Shown one piece after another: positions 54,206 to 61,537 of a DNA stretch of 64,000 bases. Below the pieces are notes generated by a model. The model ran no database searches, had not been told where the DNA came from, and saw only the letters and a program-made list of their open reading frames with translations. The stretch is taken from NCBI RefSeq assembly GCF_013140855.1, contig NZ_JABBPG010000002.1:62001-126000 (forward strand), given 5' to 3'. Every line of letters begins with the position of its first letter. The stretch's first letter is position 1. This stretch comes from Pseudoalteromonas caenipelagi. GTDB lineage: Bacteria > Pseudomonadota > Gammaproteobacteria > Enterobacterales > Alteromonadaceae. Both the position numbers and the translations under genes were made by a program.

Positions 54206-54364
54206 ATGGACTTAATTCGAATCATCTTCTCAATCTTATTACCACCGCTTGGTGTGTTCTTACAAGTAGGCCTTGGCGGGGCCTTTTGGCTGAACATTAT
54301 TCTCACGTTATTTGGCTACCTTCCTGGAATAATTCACGCAGTTTGGATTATAGCGAGAAGGTAA
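54206..54364 (+). CDS. Pmp3/YqaE-family small membrane protein
   Basis: A 52-residue gene with AAGGAA 6 bases before the ATG. It encodes two membrane helices with the Pmp3/UPF0057 pattern: LLPPLGVFLQVGLGGAFWLN, then LTLFGYLPGIIHAVWII. These proteolipids are induced by salt or cold stress and modulate membrane potential. It is divergent from MgtC and lies between the two IS remnants. Confidence 0.88.
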   Translation: MDLIRIIFSILLPPLGVFLQVGLGGAFWLNIILTLFGYLPGIIHAVWIIARR

Positions 54365-54423
54365 ATAACTTCTCCGTTTTGGATAAGTGAATATGTCTAA
54401 ACCTGAGGTTAAATAAGTTATTT

Positions 54424-54473
54424 GGAGTAAAATTTACCGTGTATGCTTTACTGTACTGTGTAAATCTTACTCC
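54424..54473. repeat. 14-bp inverted repeat downstream of the Pmp3 gene
   Basis: GGAGTAAAATTTAC (54424-54437) and GTAAATCTTACTCC (54460-54473) pair with one mismatch across 22 bases. There is no T-run. It could be a weak terminator or a relic of a mobile end. It lies 26 bases before the second IS remnant. Confidence 0.4.
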
Positions 54474-54499
54474 CTTCACTAAACTGCTCATTAATTTAC

Positions 54500-54740
54500 G
54501 GTGTTGTCTCCTAAATTATGAAACTTATCAGACGTAGAGCGATCTGATCATCCAACACACCTGTCCAACGGTTAAGATAAATAAGAAATTGGTCACAATA
54601 CAATCGAGCTTTTACACAATGCGGTAATATCAATATCTGGCTAAGCGGTAGCGCATCTTTAAAGTGGAAAAATACCGAAAAGCTCGGTGGGCGTGGTCGC
54701 TCAAATCACTATTCAGACTTTGCAATTGAAACTTGTTTAG
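54500..54740 (+). mobile_element. second IS5-type remnant, inverted relative to the first
   Basis: The plus strand here matches the 5' end of the remnant at 51293-52194: GGTGTTGTCTCCTAAAT end, GCGATCTGATCATC leader, CCAACGGTTAAGAT, then NWSQYNRAFTQCGNINIWL and WKNTEKLGGRGRSNHYSDF. Homology stops near 54740. Only the N-terminal quarter of the transposase remains, so it is dead. The rest of 54365-54801 contains no gene. Confidence 0.7.
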
Positions 54741-54801
54741 CTAATAGGGATAAGCTTAAAGGACATATATGAGTTTTGGTTATTCACGCTATAGTCTTTT
54801 G

Positions 54802-55644
54802 TTATGTTTGTGCTGACTTATAGCCAAACCTAGCCAAGTAATGCCATACTTTTTTCACATCTTGCTCATTGTAGCCTTGCTTTGTAACCGCTAAACCCAG
54901 TACCTTTGCATTTATGTGTCCGTTTTGAGCTAGCTCTTTAGCTAGGTCAATATACTTCTGGCCGCGATAGTCAGGATAGCGGCTCATTTCTTCTAGACTA
55001 AGCCGATAACCATTATGCCATTTGACTGGGACACCTAAGTTAAAAGCTTGTTGCTCAATACGGCTTGTGCGAAAAACTGGATCAAGAACAAGACATTCAA
55101 TGTCGTCTTTTATTGAGATTTTGCCGTGTATATGTGCTTCGATATAGTCGTCTAACAAGTCTGAGTTTGAAGCTAATGCTTTATCTATTAAAGAGCTAAT
55201 TCGATTGAAAACAGCAAAGTCTTCAGGTTCAAAATAGCTGTCTGGATAGCAAAATGTTGTTCGAGCACAAACGTGAGGTTTAAGTTGAAAGTACGCTGAT
55301 CCAAACCGTGGAGATGCACCTGTTTCGTAGTTTCTGAAATTTAGAGCACCATATTTTGGTCGAAGGCAATTTGAAGCATCGTCGTATGCCCCATCAAACA
55401 CCCTTTGTTCCCATAGCCAACGTTCACCGCCAGCATAAGCGGTCAAGCCGCCATTGCTTGTGCCCGTTTCAAATTGTGATTTCAGATAGCCGTCTGCTGC
55501 GATAGCTTGAAGTATTGGCTTATTCTCAGTAGTAAAGCGATCGGGATGGAAATTGATTGTAACAGCACTAACCATTGAAGAGTCAATGCCTTGAGACTTG
55601 AGTCTGATATTTTCGATTGCTTGTTCTACTGCATTTTTGATCAT
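54802..55644 (-). CDS. DUF3626-family protein
   Basis: A complete 280-residue protein with the DUF3626 core: VTINFHPDRF near residue 28, LKSQFETGTSNGGLTAYAGG, RPKYGALNFRNYETGASPRF, and YPDSYFEPEDFAVF. The family appears in scattered bacteria; I know no function for it. It begins after a 130-base AT-rich gap from the duplicated helix-turn-helix fragment. The adjacent IS remnants and duplicated sequences suggest it came with mobile DNA. Confidence 0.8.
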   Translation of the reverse strand: MIKNAVEQAIENIRLKSQGIDSSMVSAVTINFHPDRFTTENKPILQAIAADGYLKSQFETGTSNGGLTAYAGGERWLWEQRVFDGAYDDASNCLRPKYGALNFRNYETGASPRFGSAYFQLKPHVCARTTFCYPDSYFEPEDFAVFNRISSLIDKALASNSDLLDDYIEAHIHGKISIKDDIECLVLDPVFRTSRIEQQAFNLGVPVKWHNGYRLSLEEMSRYPDYRGQKYIDLAKELAQNGHINAKVLGLAVTKQGYNEQDVKKVWHYLARFGYKSAQT

Positions 55645-55846
55645 TAAATCTCCTGTTTCGACAAAGCGCCTGTAGAATTACTCGTTTTTAGTACATTTCC
55701 CATTATTGTATCAACCTTAGCTGATTTTTGTGGCTTTTTGAGGTAAAAAATGGGCTGCACCTCTTGGTGTATTATGTTTTTGCAGCGAAGTGATTAGTAA
55801 AAATCAGCCTGCGAGTATGGGTCCGTTTTGACTGCACTTGATATAC

Positions 55847-56042
55847 ACGCGACATCGTTAAGATAAAAGTGATGGCGAAAGCAAGGCTAAATGAGATAAC
55901 AGTCGCTGAGATAACAGTCGCTGAGATAACAGTCGCTTTCTTATCCATACAAGAGACCTTGTGACTAATCACACTTGAAAGAGAAGGCTTAACTTCTTTT
56001 TGAAACTTTTCATTTATTGAAAGGTTATCTATTTGAATACCA
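55847..56042 (-). pseudogene. truncated duplicate of the XRE-membrane protein gene
   Basis: About 195 bases are nearly identical to the 3' two-thirds of the gene at 58891-59220 (shared INNLSINE-type stretch, EVKPSLSSVISHK, MDKKATVIS, SLAFAITFILTM). The 5' helix-turn-helix part is missing: homology ends at 56042, where the dispersed repeat begins 13 bases later. A 15-base unit is tripled inside. An apparent open frame from TTG at 56059 is not a real start. Confidence 0.7.
55893..55937. repeat. three tandem copies of a 15-bp unit
   Basis: GAGATAACAGTCGCT is repeated exactly three times at 55893, 55908 and 55923. On the minus strand each unit encodes five residues (ATVIS). The intact paralogue at 58891 has a single copy, so this is a recent slippage expansion in the pseudogene. 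Confidence 0.9.
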
Positions 56043-56054
56043 AAAATAGTCGTC

Positions 56055-56195
56055 GTCAAAATTAGACAAAACGGGGCGTAATAATGTTATTTGACAAATT
56101 ACAAACTACTGGCTGTAAAAACAGTGTGTTTTTACAGATTTTTGTTCTGCTTGCGCATGTTCAACGACGATACTGCATGTACTGCAGATATTCGA
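56055..56195. repeat. dispersed repeat, copy A
   Basis: About 140 bases starting CGTCAAAATTAGACAAAACG match copy B at 61345-61485 at roughly 80% identity (TTACAAACTACTGGCTG, TTCTGCTTGCGCATG, GCATGTACTGC). It contains a perfect stem CTGTAAAAACA-GTG-TGTTTTTACAG. It lies between the truncated XRE copy and the 3' end of the Crp-like gene. Confidence 0.65.
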
Positions 56196-56315
56196 TTGAC
56201 TGCTTTATGAGCCCCAATTAAGCCTTAGGTTTTTAGACACGGTTTAGCGATTAATTCAGCAGTTCTACTTATGTTCAACAACTAGCAGCTATGTTTTACG
56301 CTGGGCACTTAGATA

Positions 56316-56843
56316 CTATATTTGCAATCTTCGTTTTATTCTACTTAATGCAACAGGTGTGATGCCTATGTGTTTGGCTACGTCTATTTGAGTTAACTTC
56401 TCGTATAACTCTGGTTCTGCATTTCTAAACTTCAGAAGGCGATCTTCAGCAGAAAGCGTCAAAAAATCATATTCACGCTGTTCCTTTTTCATGGAAAGTT
56501 CTATCAGTATATTGACTAGTTGTTGTGACAAAGAGTGGAACTGACTTGAAGCTTCAATCAGCATATAAAGTGGCAAGCGAATAAGTTGTGTCTGTTCTAA
56601 TGCTACAAGATTAAAGCTGCAAACCCCATTATCTTGGAGCACGCTTAAACTACCTATGATATTTTTTGGCTTAATAAATGACTTTATACTCTCTTTCCCA
56701 TCTAAAGAAATGTAATATGCTTTAAGCAAACCAGCTACCACAAAATAAAGAGAGCTGTTTGAGTCACCTTGATAGAATGCATGCTCTCCTTTTTTAAGGT
56801 TGACCGAGCTACCGTATTGTTTTAAAAAATCATCTAAATACAC
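56316..56843 (-). CDS. Crp/Fnr-family transcription regulator
   Basis: The N-terminal cyclic-nucleotide-binding-like barrel (LKKGEHAFYQGDSNSSLYFV, VAGLLKAYYIS) is followed by a dimer helix and a short helix-turn-helix (IDVAKHIGITPVALSRIKRR) ending the 175-residue protein. The arginine-plus-serine cAMP pocket of Crp is not seen, so it may sense something else or nothing. It is divergent from the SDR gene 135 bases away and is a likely regulator of the SDR-DUF2141-VTT unit. Confidence 0.85.
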   Translation of the reverse strand: MYLDDFLKQYGSSVNLKKGEHAFYQGDSNSSLYFVVAGLLKAYYISLDGKESIKSFIKPKNIIGSLSVLQDNGVCSFNLVALEQTQLIRLPLYMLIEASSQFHSLSQQLVNILIELSMKKEQREYDFLTLSAEDRLLKFRNAEPELYEKLTQIDVAKHIGITPVALSRIKRRLQI

Positions 56844-56978
56844 TACTGGTCTCCATTAGGTGTTCTTACGAACATTATAATCTCTCAATTCAACCTTAAT
56901 CTTAACTTGGGTTAATGCGTCAAACCTTTTTTAACATTAAATTTCTATTCAATGCTAGTTAAATCAATTGAGAGAGAA

Positions 56979-57713
56979 ATGCAATTAGTTAAAAAAAACA
57001 TCGTTATAACAGGGGGGACATCTGGTATTGGCTACCAAATGGTCAAATTATTACATTCCTCAAATCAAGTTATTGTCATCGCTAGGCAGTCCGATAGGTT
57101 AGACAAACTAAAGGATGAATTTCCTAGCATTGACGTATACCCATGTGATCTTTCAAATCCTAGATGCTATGAAGAAGCTGCTGACAAGCTTGTTAAAGAT
57201 TACGAAAGCATTGATTTATTAATTAATAATGCTGCTGTACAAAGCTCTCCAACTTATCTGGACGACGATTTTAATTACGATGCCATTTCGCCGGAGATTA
57301 ATGTGAACTTAACTGCCGTTTGTTCGCTTAGCTATTTACTCTTACCATCTCTACTAAACAACCAACAACAAGCCATCATTGCCAATATTAATTCAGGTTT
57401 AGCTCTTGCCCCTAAAACCAACTCGGCTGTCTATTGTGCAACCAAAGCAGCAATGAATGTGTTTTCTCAAAGTTTAAATTATCAATTGGAGGAAACCAAT
57501 GTCAGAGTCATTCAAGCTTTTTTACCTCTTGTGGATACTCCCATGACAGCAGAAAGAGGCAAGGGGAAACTAACGGCAAAGAAAGCTGCAACTGATATCT
57601 TAGATGGAATTAGTAACGCCTCAACCATCAATAACATCGGGAAAGTTAAGCTCCTAAGGCTTTTACTTTTAGTCGCCCCTTTTATTGCAAAGAAAATCAT
57701 GAAAGGACTTTAG
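56979..57713 (+). CDS. short-chain dehydrogenase/reductase (DltE-like)
   Basis: The NAD-binding TGGTSGIG motif lies near the N-terminus, NNAAVQS follows, and the catalytic Tyr-x3-Lys is YCATKAA. The NSG stretch before it supplies the serine. The fold is classical SDR, similar to DltE-like oxidoreductases. I choose the ATG at 56979 (after GAGAGAG) over the one at 56952. It forms a plus-strand unit with the DUF2141 and VTT genes. The substrate is unknown. Confidence 0.87.
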   Translation: MQLVKKNIVITGGTSGIGYQMVKLLHSSNQVIVIARQSDRLDKLKDEFPSIDVYPCDLSNPRCYEEAADKLVKDYESIDLLINNAAVQSSPTYLDDDFNYDAISPEINVNLTAVCSLSYLLLPSLLNNQQQAIIANINSGLALAPKTNSAVYCATKAAMNVFSQSLNYQLEETNVRVIQAFLPLVDTPMTAERGKGKLTAKKAATDILDGISNASTINNIGKVKLLRLLLLVAPFIAKKIMKGL

Positions 57714-57715
57714 CC

Positions 57716-58162
57716 ATGAAAAATACCACATTTTTTCTTTTGTTCATTTTGGGAGCTGTATTAATGCTCATTTCTAATGCCGTTGGTGCAAAGGAGATAT
57801 CGGTCAAAGTTGTCAATATTGATACCAGTAAACCGGGTTTTATTCTTGTTATGTTGTTTACAAAAAAGGGATTTCCAAAAGCTCACAATGAAGCATTAGT
57901 GGTGCAGCGTGAAAAAGCAGATGCAAGTGAATTGTCACTAAGCTTTTTCGTAGAAGAAGAGCAGTACGCGATTAAAGTGCTTCATGATGAAAACGGTGAC
58001 GGTAAAACTTCGAAAAACTGGACTGGGATATATCCATCTGAAGGTCTTGGATTTACAAATGGAGCAAAACTTGGGTGGACTGGCCCTCCTAGTTTCAAGG
58101 ATGCCTATTTAGAGCTTAAAGAAACTAAAGATGAAGTCATCATCCCAATTATTTACCCGTAA
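57716..58162 (+). CDS. DUF2141-family secreted protein
   Basis: A signal peptide (MKNTTFFLLFILGAVLMLIS, cleavage probably after VGA) precedes a 120-residue beta-sandwich with VLHDENGDGKTSKNWTGIYP and EGLGFTNGAK, the DUF2141 signature. DUF2141 proteins are secreted and uncharacterised. It starts 2 bases after the SDR stop and so is co-transcribed. Confidence 0.83.
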   Translation: MKNTTFFLLFILGAVLMLISNAVGAKEISVKVVNIDTSKPGFILVMLFTKKGFPKAHNEALVVQREKADASELSLSFFVEEEQYAIKVLHDENGDGKTSKNWTGIYPSEGLGFTNGAKLGWTGPPSFKDAYLELKETKDEVIIPIIYP

Positions 58163-58200
58163 TAACAAGGCTAAAAATTATGAAATCTTTGATATAAATT

Positions 58201-58842
58201 ATGTTGTTTCTAGCTTTGTGCTTCGCTAGCACCTTCATCATATTGAAATCAACGGGGGTTGTAACTGTAGAAAAAATCGAGATATGGCTCGATTTGGCGA
58301 AATCTGCAGACCCTATATATGTTGCTTTGATTGTTTCCTTATTACTCTTTGCTGATTTGCTTATAGCAATCCCAACTTTAACAGTGATGCTACTGAGCGG
58401 TTATTTCTTGGGCCCATTGAACGGAGCTATCGCATCAATTACGGGGCTACTCGTTGCTGGGATCTGTGGATATGGAATTAGCAGGAGGTATGGCTATGTT
58501 CTTGTTAACTTTTTAATAAAAGACACGGAGGAACGCGAAAAAGCTATTGCTATGTTTAATAATCACGGGGCGGTAGTCATTTTGTTGTCTCGTGCTACAC
58601 CTATTCTGCCTGAAATCTCTGCTTGTATGGCTGGGATGAGCAAGATGCCGTTTAATAACTTTATAGTGTTGTGGTTGATCAGTACGGTTCCTTATTCACT
58701 CATTGCATCCTATGCAGGGTCTATAAGCTCAATCGACAATCCTTCTCCAGCTATTTATACAGCAATAGGGTTGACCGGTTTATTTTGGGCTGCTTGGTTA
58801 CTTTTTAGAAGAAGAATGAAGCTAGAAAGAATAAGGACATAA
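58201..58842 (+). CDS. VTT/DedA-type (TVP38/TMEM64) membrane protein
   Basis: Several helices and the VTT core: LLIAIPTLTVMLLSGYFLGP, SITGLLVAGICGYGISRRYG and HGAVVILLSRATPILPEIS. The family is related to DedA flippases for lipid carriers. An upstream ATG at 58180 has a better ribosome site (AAGG) and is in frame, but the sixth codon is TAA (58195). Translation must then begin at 58201, leaving a short N-terminus. The annotated start lacks a good Shine-Dalgarno. The stop lies at the breakpoint of a truncated attC site. Confidence 0.8.
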   Translation: MLFLALCFASTFIILKSTGVVTVEKIEIWLDLAKSADPIYVALIVSLLLFADLLIAIPTLTVMLLSGYFLGPLNGAIASITGLLVAGICGYGISRRYGYVLVNFLIKDTEEREKAIAMFNNHGAVVILLSRATPILPEISACMAGMSKMPFNNFIVLWLISTVPYSLIASYAGSISSIDNPSPAIYTAIGLTGLFWAAWLLFRRRMKLERIRT

Positions 58843-58847
58843 GAAAA

Positions 58848-58887
58848 ATGTTTGTGACTGTCCTTTATAATGTTCTTCTTGTTATAC
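58848..58887 (-). other. truncated attC site of an integron cassette
   Basis: Directly after the stop of the XRE gene the minus strand reads GTATAACAAGAAGAAC and continues to AAGGACAGTCACAAAC, the first half of an attC (R''-L'' and the start of the central stem). The second half, with its GTTRRRY core, is missing. The sequence runs instead into the plus-strand VTT gene, which marks a breakpoint. Confidence 0.5.
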
Positions 58888-58890
58888 ACG

Positions 58891-59220
58891 CTACATCGTT
58901 AAGATAAAAGCGATGGCGAAAGCAAGGCTAAATGAGATAACAGTCGCTTTCTTGTCCATACTAGAGAGCTTGTGACTAATCACACTTGAAAGAGCAGGCT
59001 TAACCTCTTTTTGAGACTCTTCATTTATTGAAAGGTTGTTTATTTGAATGCTGAATGTAGCGCAAAGAGACTTTACGGATTCAGGTGAAGCAATGCCTGA
59101 CTTTTCAATACGTTGAATTGTTCTCAAACTGAGACCACTTACCTCAGCCAGGTGGGACTGACTCCAAGCTTTAGACTCTCTAAGTTGTTTTAGTTTTACT
59201 TTATCTAATTTCATATCCAT
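58891..59220 (-). CDS. XRE-type helix-turn-helix protein with a C-terminal membrane helix
   Basis: Residues 5-60 form an XRE helix-turn-helix (KLKQLRESKAWSQSHLAEVS, GLSLRTIQRIEKSG). A linker follows, and then one membrane helix at the C-terminus (about 93-109, ATVISFSLAFAIAFIL). At 109 residues it is a membrane-tethered DNA-binding protein. It occupies an integron cassette position: a full attC upstream (59297-59425) and a truncated one at its stop. A decayed copy lies at 55847-56042. Confidence 0.75.
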   Translation of the reverse strand: MDMKLDKVKLKQLRESKAWSQSHLAEVSGLSLRTIQRIEKSGIASPESVKSLCATFSIQINNLSINEESQKEVKPALSSVISHKLSSMDKKATVISFSLAFAIAFILTM

Positions 59221-59296
59221 TACTACTTCCTCCGATAAAAGAGTTCACTTTATTATCAGGAAAAATCCTATTTTTTGATACGTCATTCATATGACA

Positions 59297-59425
59297 ACTT
59301 AACGCCATTATAGTGTCATGAGTGTATAGCGAACGCATAGGGGGCTGATTAATAGTTCTCTAAAATGTGAAGCGAAGCGGAACCGAACCAAGATGATTTT
59401 GCCTACTTTAAACAGTTTGTTATGC
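59297..59425 (-). other. attC recombination site
   Basis: On the minus strand it begins GCATAACAAACTGTTTAA (R''-L''). It contains a CGCTTCGCTTCAC central region and ends in GGCGTTAAGTTG, whose GTTAAGT fits the GTTRRRY core. The length of 129 bases is in the range of chromosomal-integron attC sites. It separates the membrane-protein cassette from the XRE cassette. The rest of 59221-59605 holds no gene. Confidence 0.65.
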
Positions 59426-59605
59426 ATCTTCTGCCCAAGGTAATTCGAGGTACAATAAGAAGCAAAGTAGGGAAGGCGCTCATCTGTAAGTAAGCCATGC
59501 CTATAGGCGATAGATCAGCTCGTTAGTTGCACTTTAATCGCTTTTTTCTCTACTCTAACGACCTATTGCAATATTTTAAATTACAATCGTTACTTGGAAG
59601 TTAAG

Positions 59606-59842
59606 CTATTTGTCTGAACTCTCTGACCTTGGTGGGTCATCGCAAAGCGCACAATTAACTCGTCTACGCGATTGGTAAACTCTGATGATATTAAAAACAA
59701 TGGTAGTTAAAAATGCCCACGTTAACGAAAATATTACCGAATCATAAATATCATGCCCTTTAATTAATTCAACGCCAATAAGTATGAACATTACGGCTAA
59801 AAAAACTTTGATTGATCTTACTATCCAAAACTTATGATTCAT
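59606..59842 (-). CDS. cassette-encoded small membrane protein
   Basis: This 78-residue protein has two predicted membrane helices (about 10-28 and 33-55) and a basic, cysteine-containing tail (RRRVNCALCDD). The family is unknown. It lies between two attC sites. AAGGAT stands 6 bases before its ATG. A 37-base TAACGA...TCGTTA hairpin occurs 30-70 bases after the stop. Confidence 0.5.
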   Translation of the reverse strand: MNHKFWIVRSIKVFLAVMFILIGVELIKGHDIYDSVIFSLTWAFLTTIVFNIIRVYQSRRRVNCALCDDPPRSESSDK

Positions 59843-60033
59843 ATAAATCCTTATAGGTATTTAACTTTTTGAGCTAACCCGTGCACTCAGACATAATAAC
59901 TCACCATAAGGTATTAGCTCCATTTTCGTTGGTTAGTTAAAAGCCAGCAAAGCGTCACGAGAGCCATAATTAGTTTGCAATATAACTAAACAGCAGAGGC
60001 TAACATGAACAAACATAGCATACTTCCCTAGAT

Positions 60034-60133
60034 TGCTAACATGTTAACAGGCAAAAAATTGTTGGCTAAAATAAGCGACGAAGGAGTGCAAGCCAAGCGT
60101 TTTGCGTCCCTGCCATAATTGGCTTGTTTATGC
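60034..60133 (-). other. attC recombination site (degenerate core)
   Basis: Minus strand: CATAAACAAGCCAATT, then GGGACGCAAAACGCTTGG paired with TTTTAGCCAACAATTTTTTG, then ATGTTAGCAA. The central palindrome is of the kind I know from cassette arrays of vibrios and relatives. The R'' core has one extra A and the GTTAGCA core departs from GTTRRRY, so it may be partly decayed. The rest of 59843-60146 shows no gene. Confidence 0.55.
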
Positions 60134-60146
60134 CAATTCAGAGCAG

Positions 60147-60371
60147 CTAATAGCCTCGCGAATTGTATTTATAAACGCAAAATGCACCAATAAAAGGTGA
60201 AATAGCCCAAGTTAAATAAATGCCTAAACCAAGCATTGGAGCTAAAAAAATACACAATCCACTCAGAAAAATTCCTGCACTTAAATTGGAATAAAAAAGT
60301 CCGAATGGACCTGCAACTATATTTAGCAGAGCTTGGATTAAATAACTCTTAGACTTTGTCACATCATCCAT
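60147..60371 (-). CDS. cassette-encoded small membrane protein
   Basis: A 74-residue protein with two helices: the first from about 11-45 (LLNIVAGPFGLFYSN, GLCIFLAPMLGLGIYL) and a second at its end. It resembles TM2-like small membrane proteins but without a clear family match. It begins 12 bases after the stop of the gene at 60384, so both belong to one cassette whose attC follows this gene. Confidence 0.55.
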   Translation of the reverse strand: MDDVTKSKSYLIQALLNIVAGPFGLFYSNLSAGIFLSGLCIFLAPMLGLGIYLTWAISPFIGAFCVYKYNSRGY

Positions 60372-60383
60372 GGCATATAAAGC

Positions 60384-60800
60384 TTACGATAAGTGGAAAA
60401 ATCTAGCGATTTGGCGAAGCCAGATAGTTTTTTCCGTTTTGATTGTTTTGTTAGGTGCTTTTTTGTTTCGACGCTGCATAAAAGATGGTGCTTGAATATT
60501 AGCTAGATGTTTGCGTGCATCTATATACTTATCGAATACTTCAAGATCAAAATCATGCGCTATTTTTCGTTCCTGCCAAAAAACTTTCCAGACTCCATCT
60601 TCATGAAGTAAATAAAGTCCATCATAGCCATCTCGTGATGTATTTACGAAAGAGCTTAGAGGTCTTTGTGACTCCCATTCAACATATTCTTCTAGAGATA
60701 AGTTAAATATAGAGGCAAGGTTACTTTCCCCGTATTTTTCACATAACTCTCGATAACTATATTTTTCTATGTATTCGTATTGTTCTGATTTACTCAGCAC
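60384..60800 (-). CDS. cassette-encoded hypothetical protein
   Basis: A 138-residue soluble protein starting at GTG (60800), 13 bases after an attC core (GTTAGGT). That is the usual position of the first gene in a cassette. It has an acidic N-terminus (YEYIEKYSYRELCEKYG), an SRDGYDGLYLLHEDGVWKVF core resembling small immunity-like or adaptor folds, and a basic tail. The family is not recognised. Confidence 0.55.
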   Translation of the reverse strand: MLSKSEQYEYIEKYSYRELCEKYGESNLASIFNLSLEEYVEWESQRPLSSFVNTSRDGYDGLYLLHEDGVWKVFWQERKIAHDFDLEVFDKYIDARKHLANIQAPSFMQRRNKKAPNKTIKTEKTIWLRQIARFFHLS

Positions 60801-60808
60801 TATTGAGC

Positions 60809-60903
60809 ACCTAACGCAAAGCTAAGGGGCAATTTGAGTTGGCTATACTGCGCGAAGCGCCAGCCAACGAACGAAGTGAGTGAACTTGAGCGCCTTGTTA
60901 TAT
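60809..60903 (-). other. attC recombination site
   Basis: The best attC in the array. On the minus strand it runs ATATAACAAGGCGCTCAAG, a CGCTTCGCG central loop with paired GTTGGCTGGCG/AGCCAAC arms, CCCCTTAGC, and a GCGTTAGGTGC core matching GTTRRRY. It is 95 bases long and overlaps the stop codon of the gene at 60898, as is common for cassettes. Confidence 0.8.
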
Positions 60904-61212
60904 GCGAACATCTCGCCTCATTCCCTCGTAATAATAATAAACTTCTGTACTTTTAAGTTCAGATTTTAGCTTTTGTGCTAGCTCTAATCCTTTTTCAATA
61001 AAGTCAGTGTGAGCTGGTTCGTTAAGAAAGCCTGAATTTATTGGGTCTTCACTGTTTAAAGTTGCATCATAGATTGAAGCCCATTCAAGTAACGATGCAA
61101 CCAACTCTTTTGAAATTGGAAGAGTGGCTGGATCAATTTCCCTAACATTGTCACTTCCATAGTGCCAAATTGGAAAGCATTGATAATCCGTCATCACCTT
61201 AATCGAACTCAT
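60898..61212 (-). CDS. cassette-encoded hypothetical protein
   Basis: A soluble protein of about 104 residues. The open frame reaches 61263, but I prefer the ATG at 61212 (MSSIKVMTDYQ). It lies 7 bases after a GTTATGT cassette core, where first codons usually sit. The pattern IKVMTDYQCFPIWHYGSDNV, IDPATLPISKELVASLLEWA, SIYDATLN is one I recall from uncharacterised small proteins, without a named function. Its stop lies inside its attC. Confidence 0.6.
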   Translation of the reverse strand: MSSIKVMTDYQCFPIWHYGSDNVREIDPATLPISKELVASLLEWASIYDATLNSEDPINSGFLNEPAHTDFIEKGLELAQKLKSELKSTEVYYYYEGMRRDVRI

Positions 61213-61215
61213 CGC

Positions 61216-61275
61216 ACATAACAGCTTATTCTCCCCCCAAAATGTCGGAATAAATACCGACAAAACGGGTTATAT
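61216..61275 (-). other. possible short attC or attI-like site
   Basis: On the minus strand ATATAACCCG opens and CTGTTATGTGC closes a 60-base element with a central TGTCGG-TATTTATT-CCGACA stem. The outer cores (ATATAAC and GTTATGT) are nearly complementary. It sits directly before the first cassette gene and so could be a short attC or a divergent attI. No integrase gene lies in the window. Confidence 0.4.
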
Positions 61276-61344
61276 TACGTATCTCAATCTTCCCACGCAA
61301 AAAGTTCAATGTAAACAATTCTTAAGCAGCACTCAAAAACGTTG

Positions 61345-61485
61345 GCCGTCAAAATTGGACAAAACGGGCCGTAATAATGTTATCGGGCAAATTACAAACT
61401 GCTGGCTGTAAAAACAGTGTATTTTCACAGGGTTTTGTTCTGCTTGCGCATGCCCTGCGACTATGCGGCATGTACTGCCGTGTAT
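61345..61485. repeat. dispersed repeat, copy B
   Basis: It shares about 140 bases with copy A at 56055-56195 (CGTCAAAATTGGACAAAACG, GGCTGTAAAAACAGTGT, TTCTGCTTGCGCATG). The CTGTAAAAACA stem is less perfect here. It lies between the cassette array and the 3' end of hmp. A further GACAAAACGGG fragment occurs at 61259-61269. Confidence 0.65.
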
Positions 61486-61537
61486 TTGGATATGCGCTAC
61501 CTAACTTGGATAGCGCATCGGGCTAAATACTTAAGCG

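Noticed and set aside
55772..56059. 95-codon open frame taken as a gene
   Set aside because: It begins at TTG inside the dispersed repeat and lacks the helix-turn-helix of its intact paralogue, so I treat it as a truncated duplicate.
59540..59580. TAACGA...TCGTTA hairpin as another attC
   Set aside because: It is only 37 bases long and lacks the central arms of attC. It is more likely a terminator-like hairpin.
61345..61485. Dispersed repeat as a LexA-controlled integron promoter
   Set aside because: CTGTAAAAACAG has only four bases between CTGT and ACAG instead of eight, so it is not a LexA box, and no integrase gene is adjacent.
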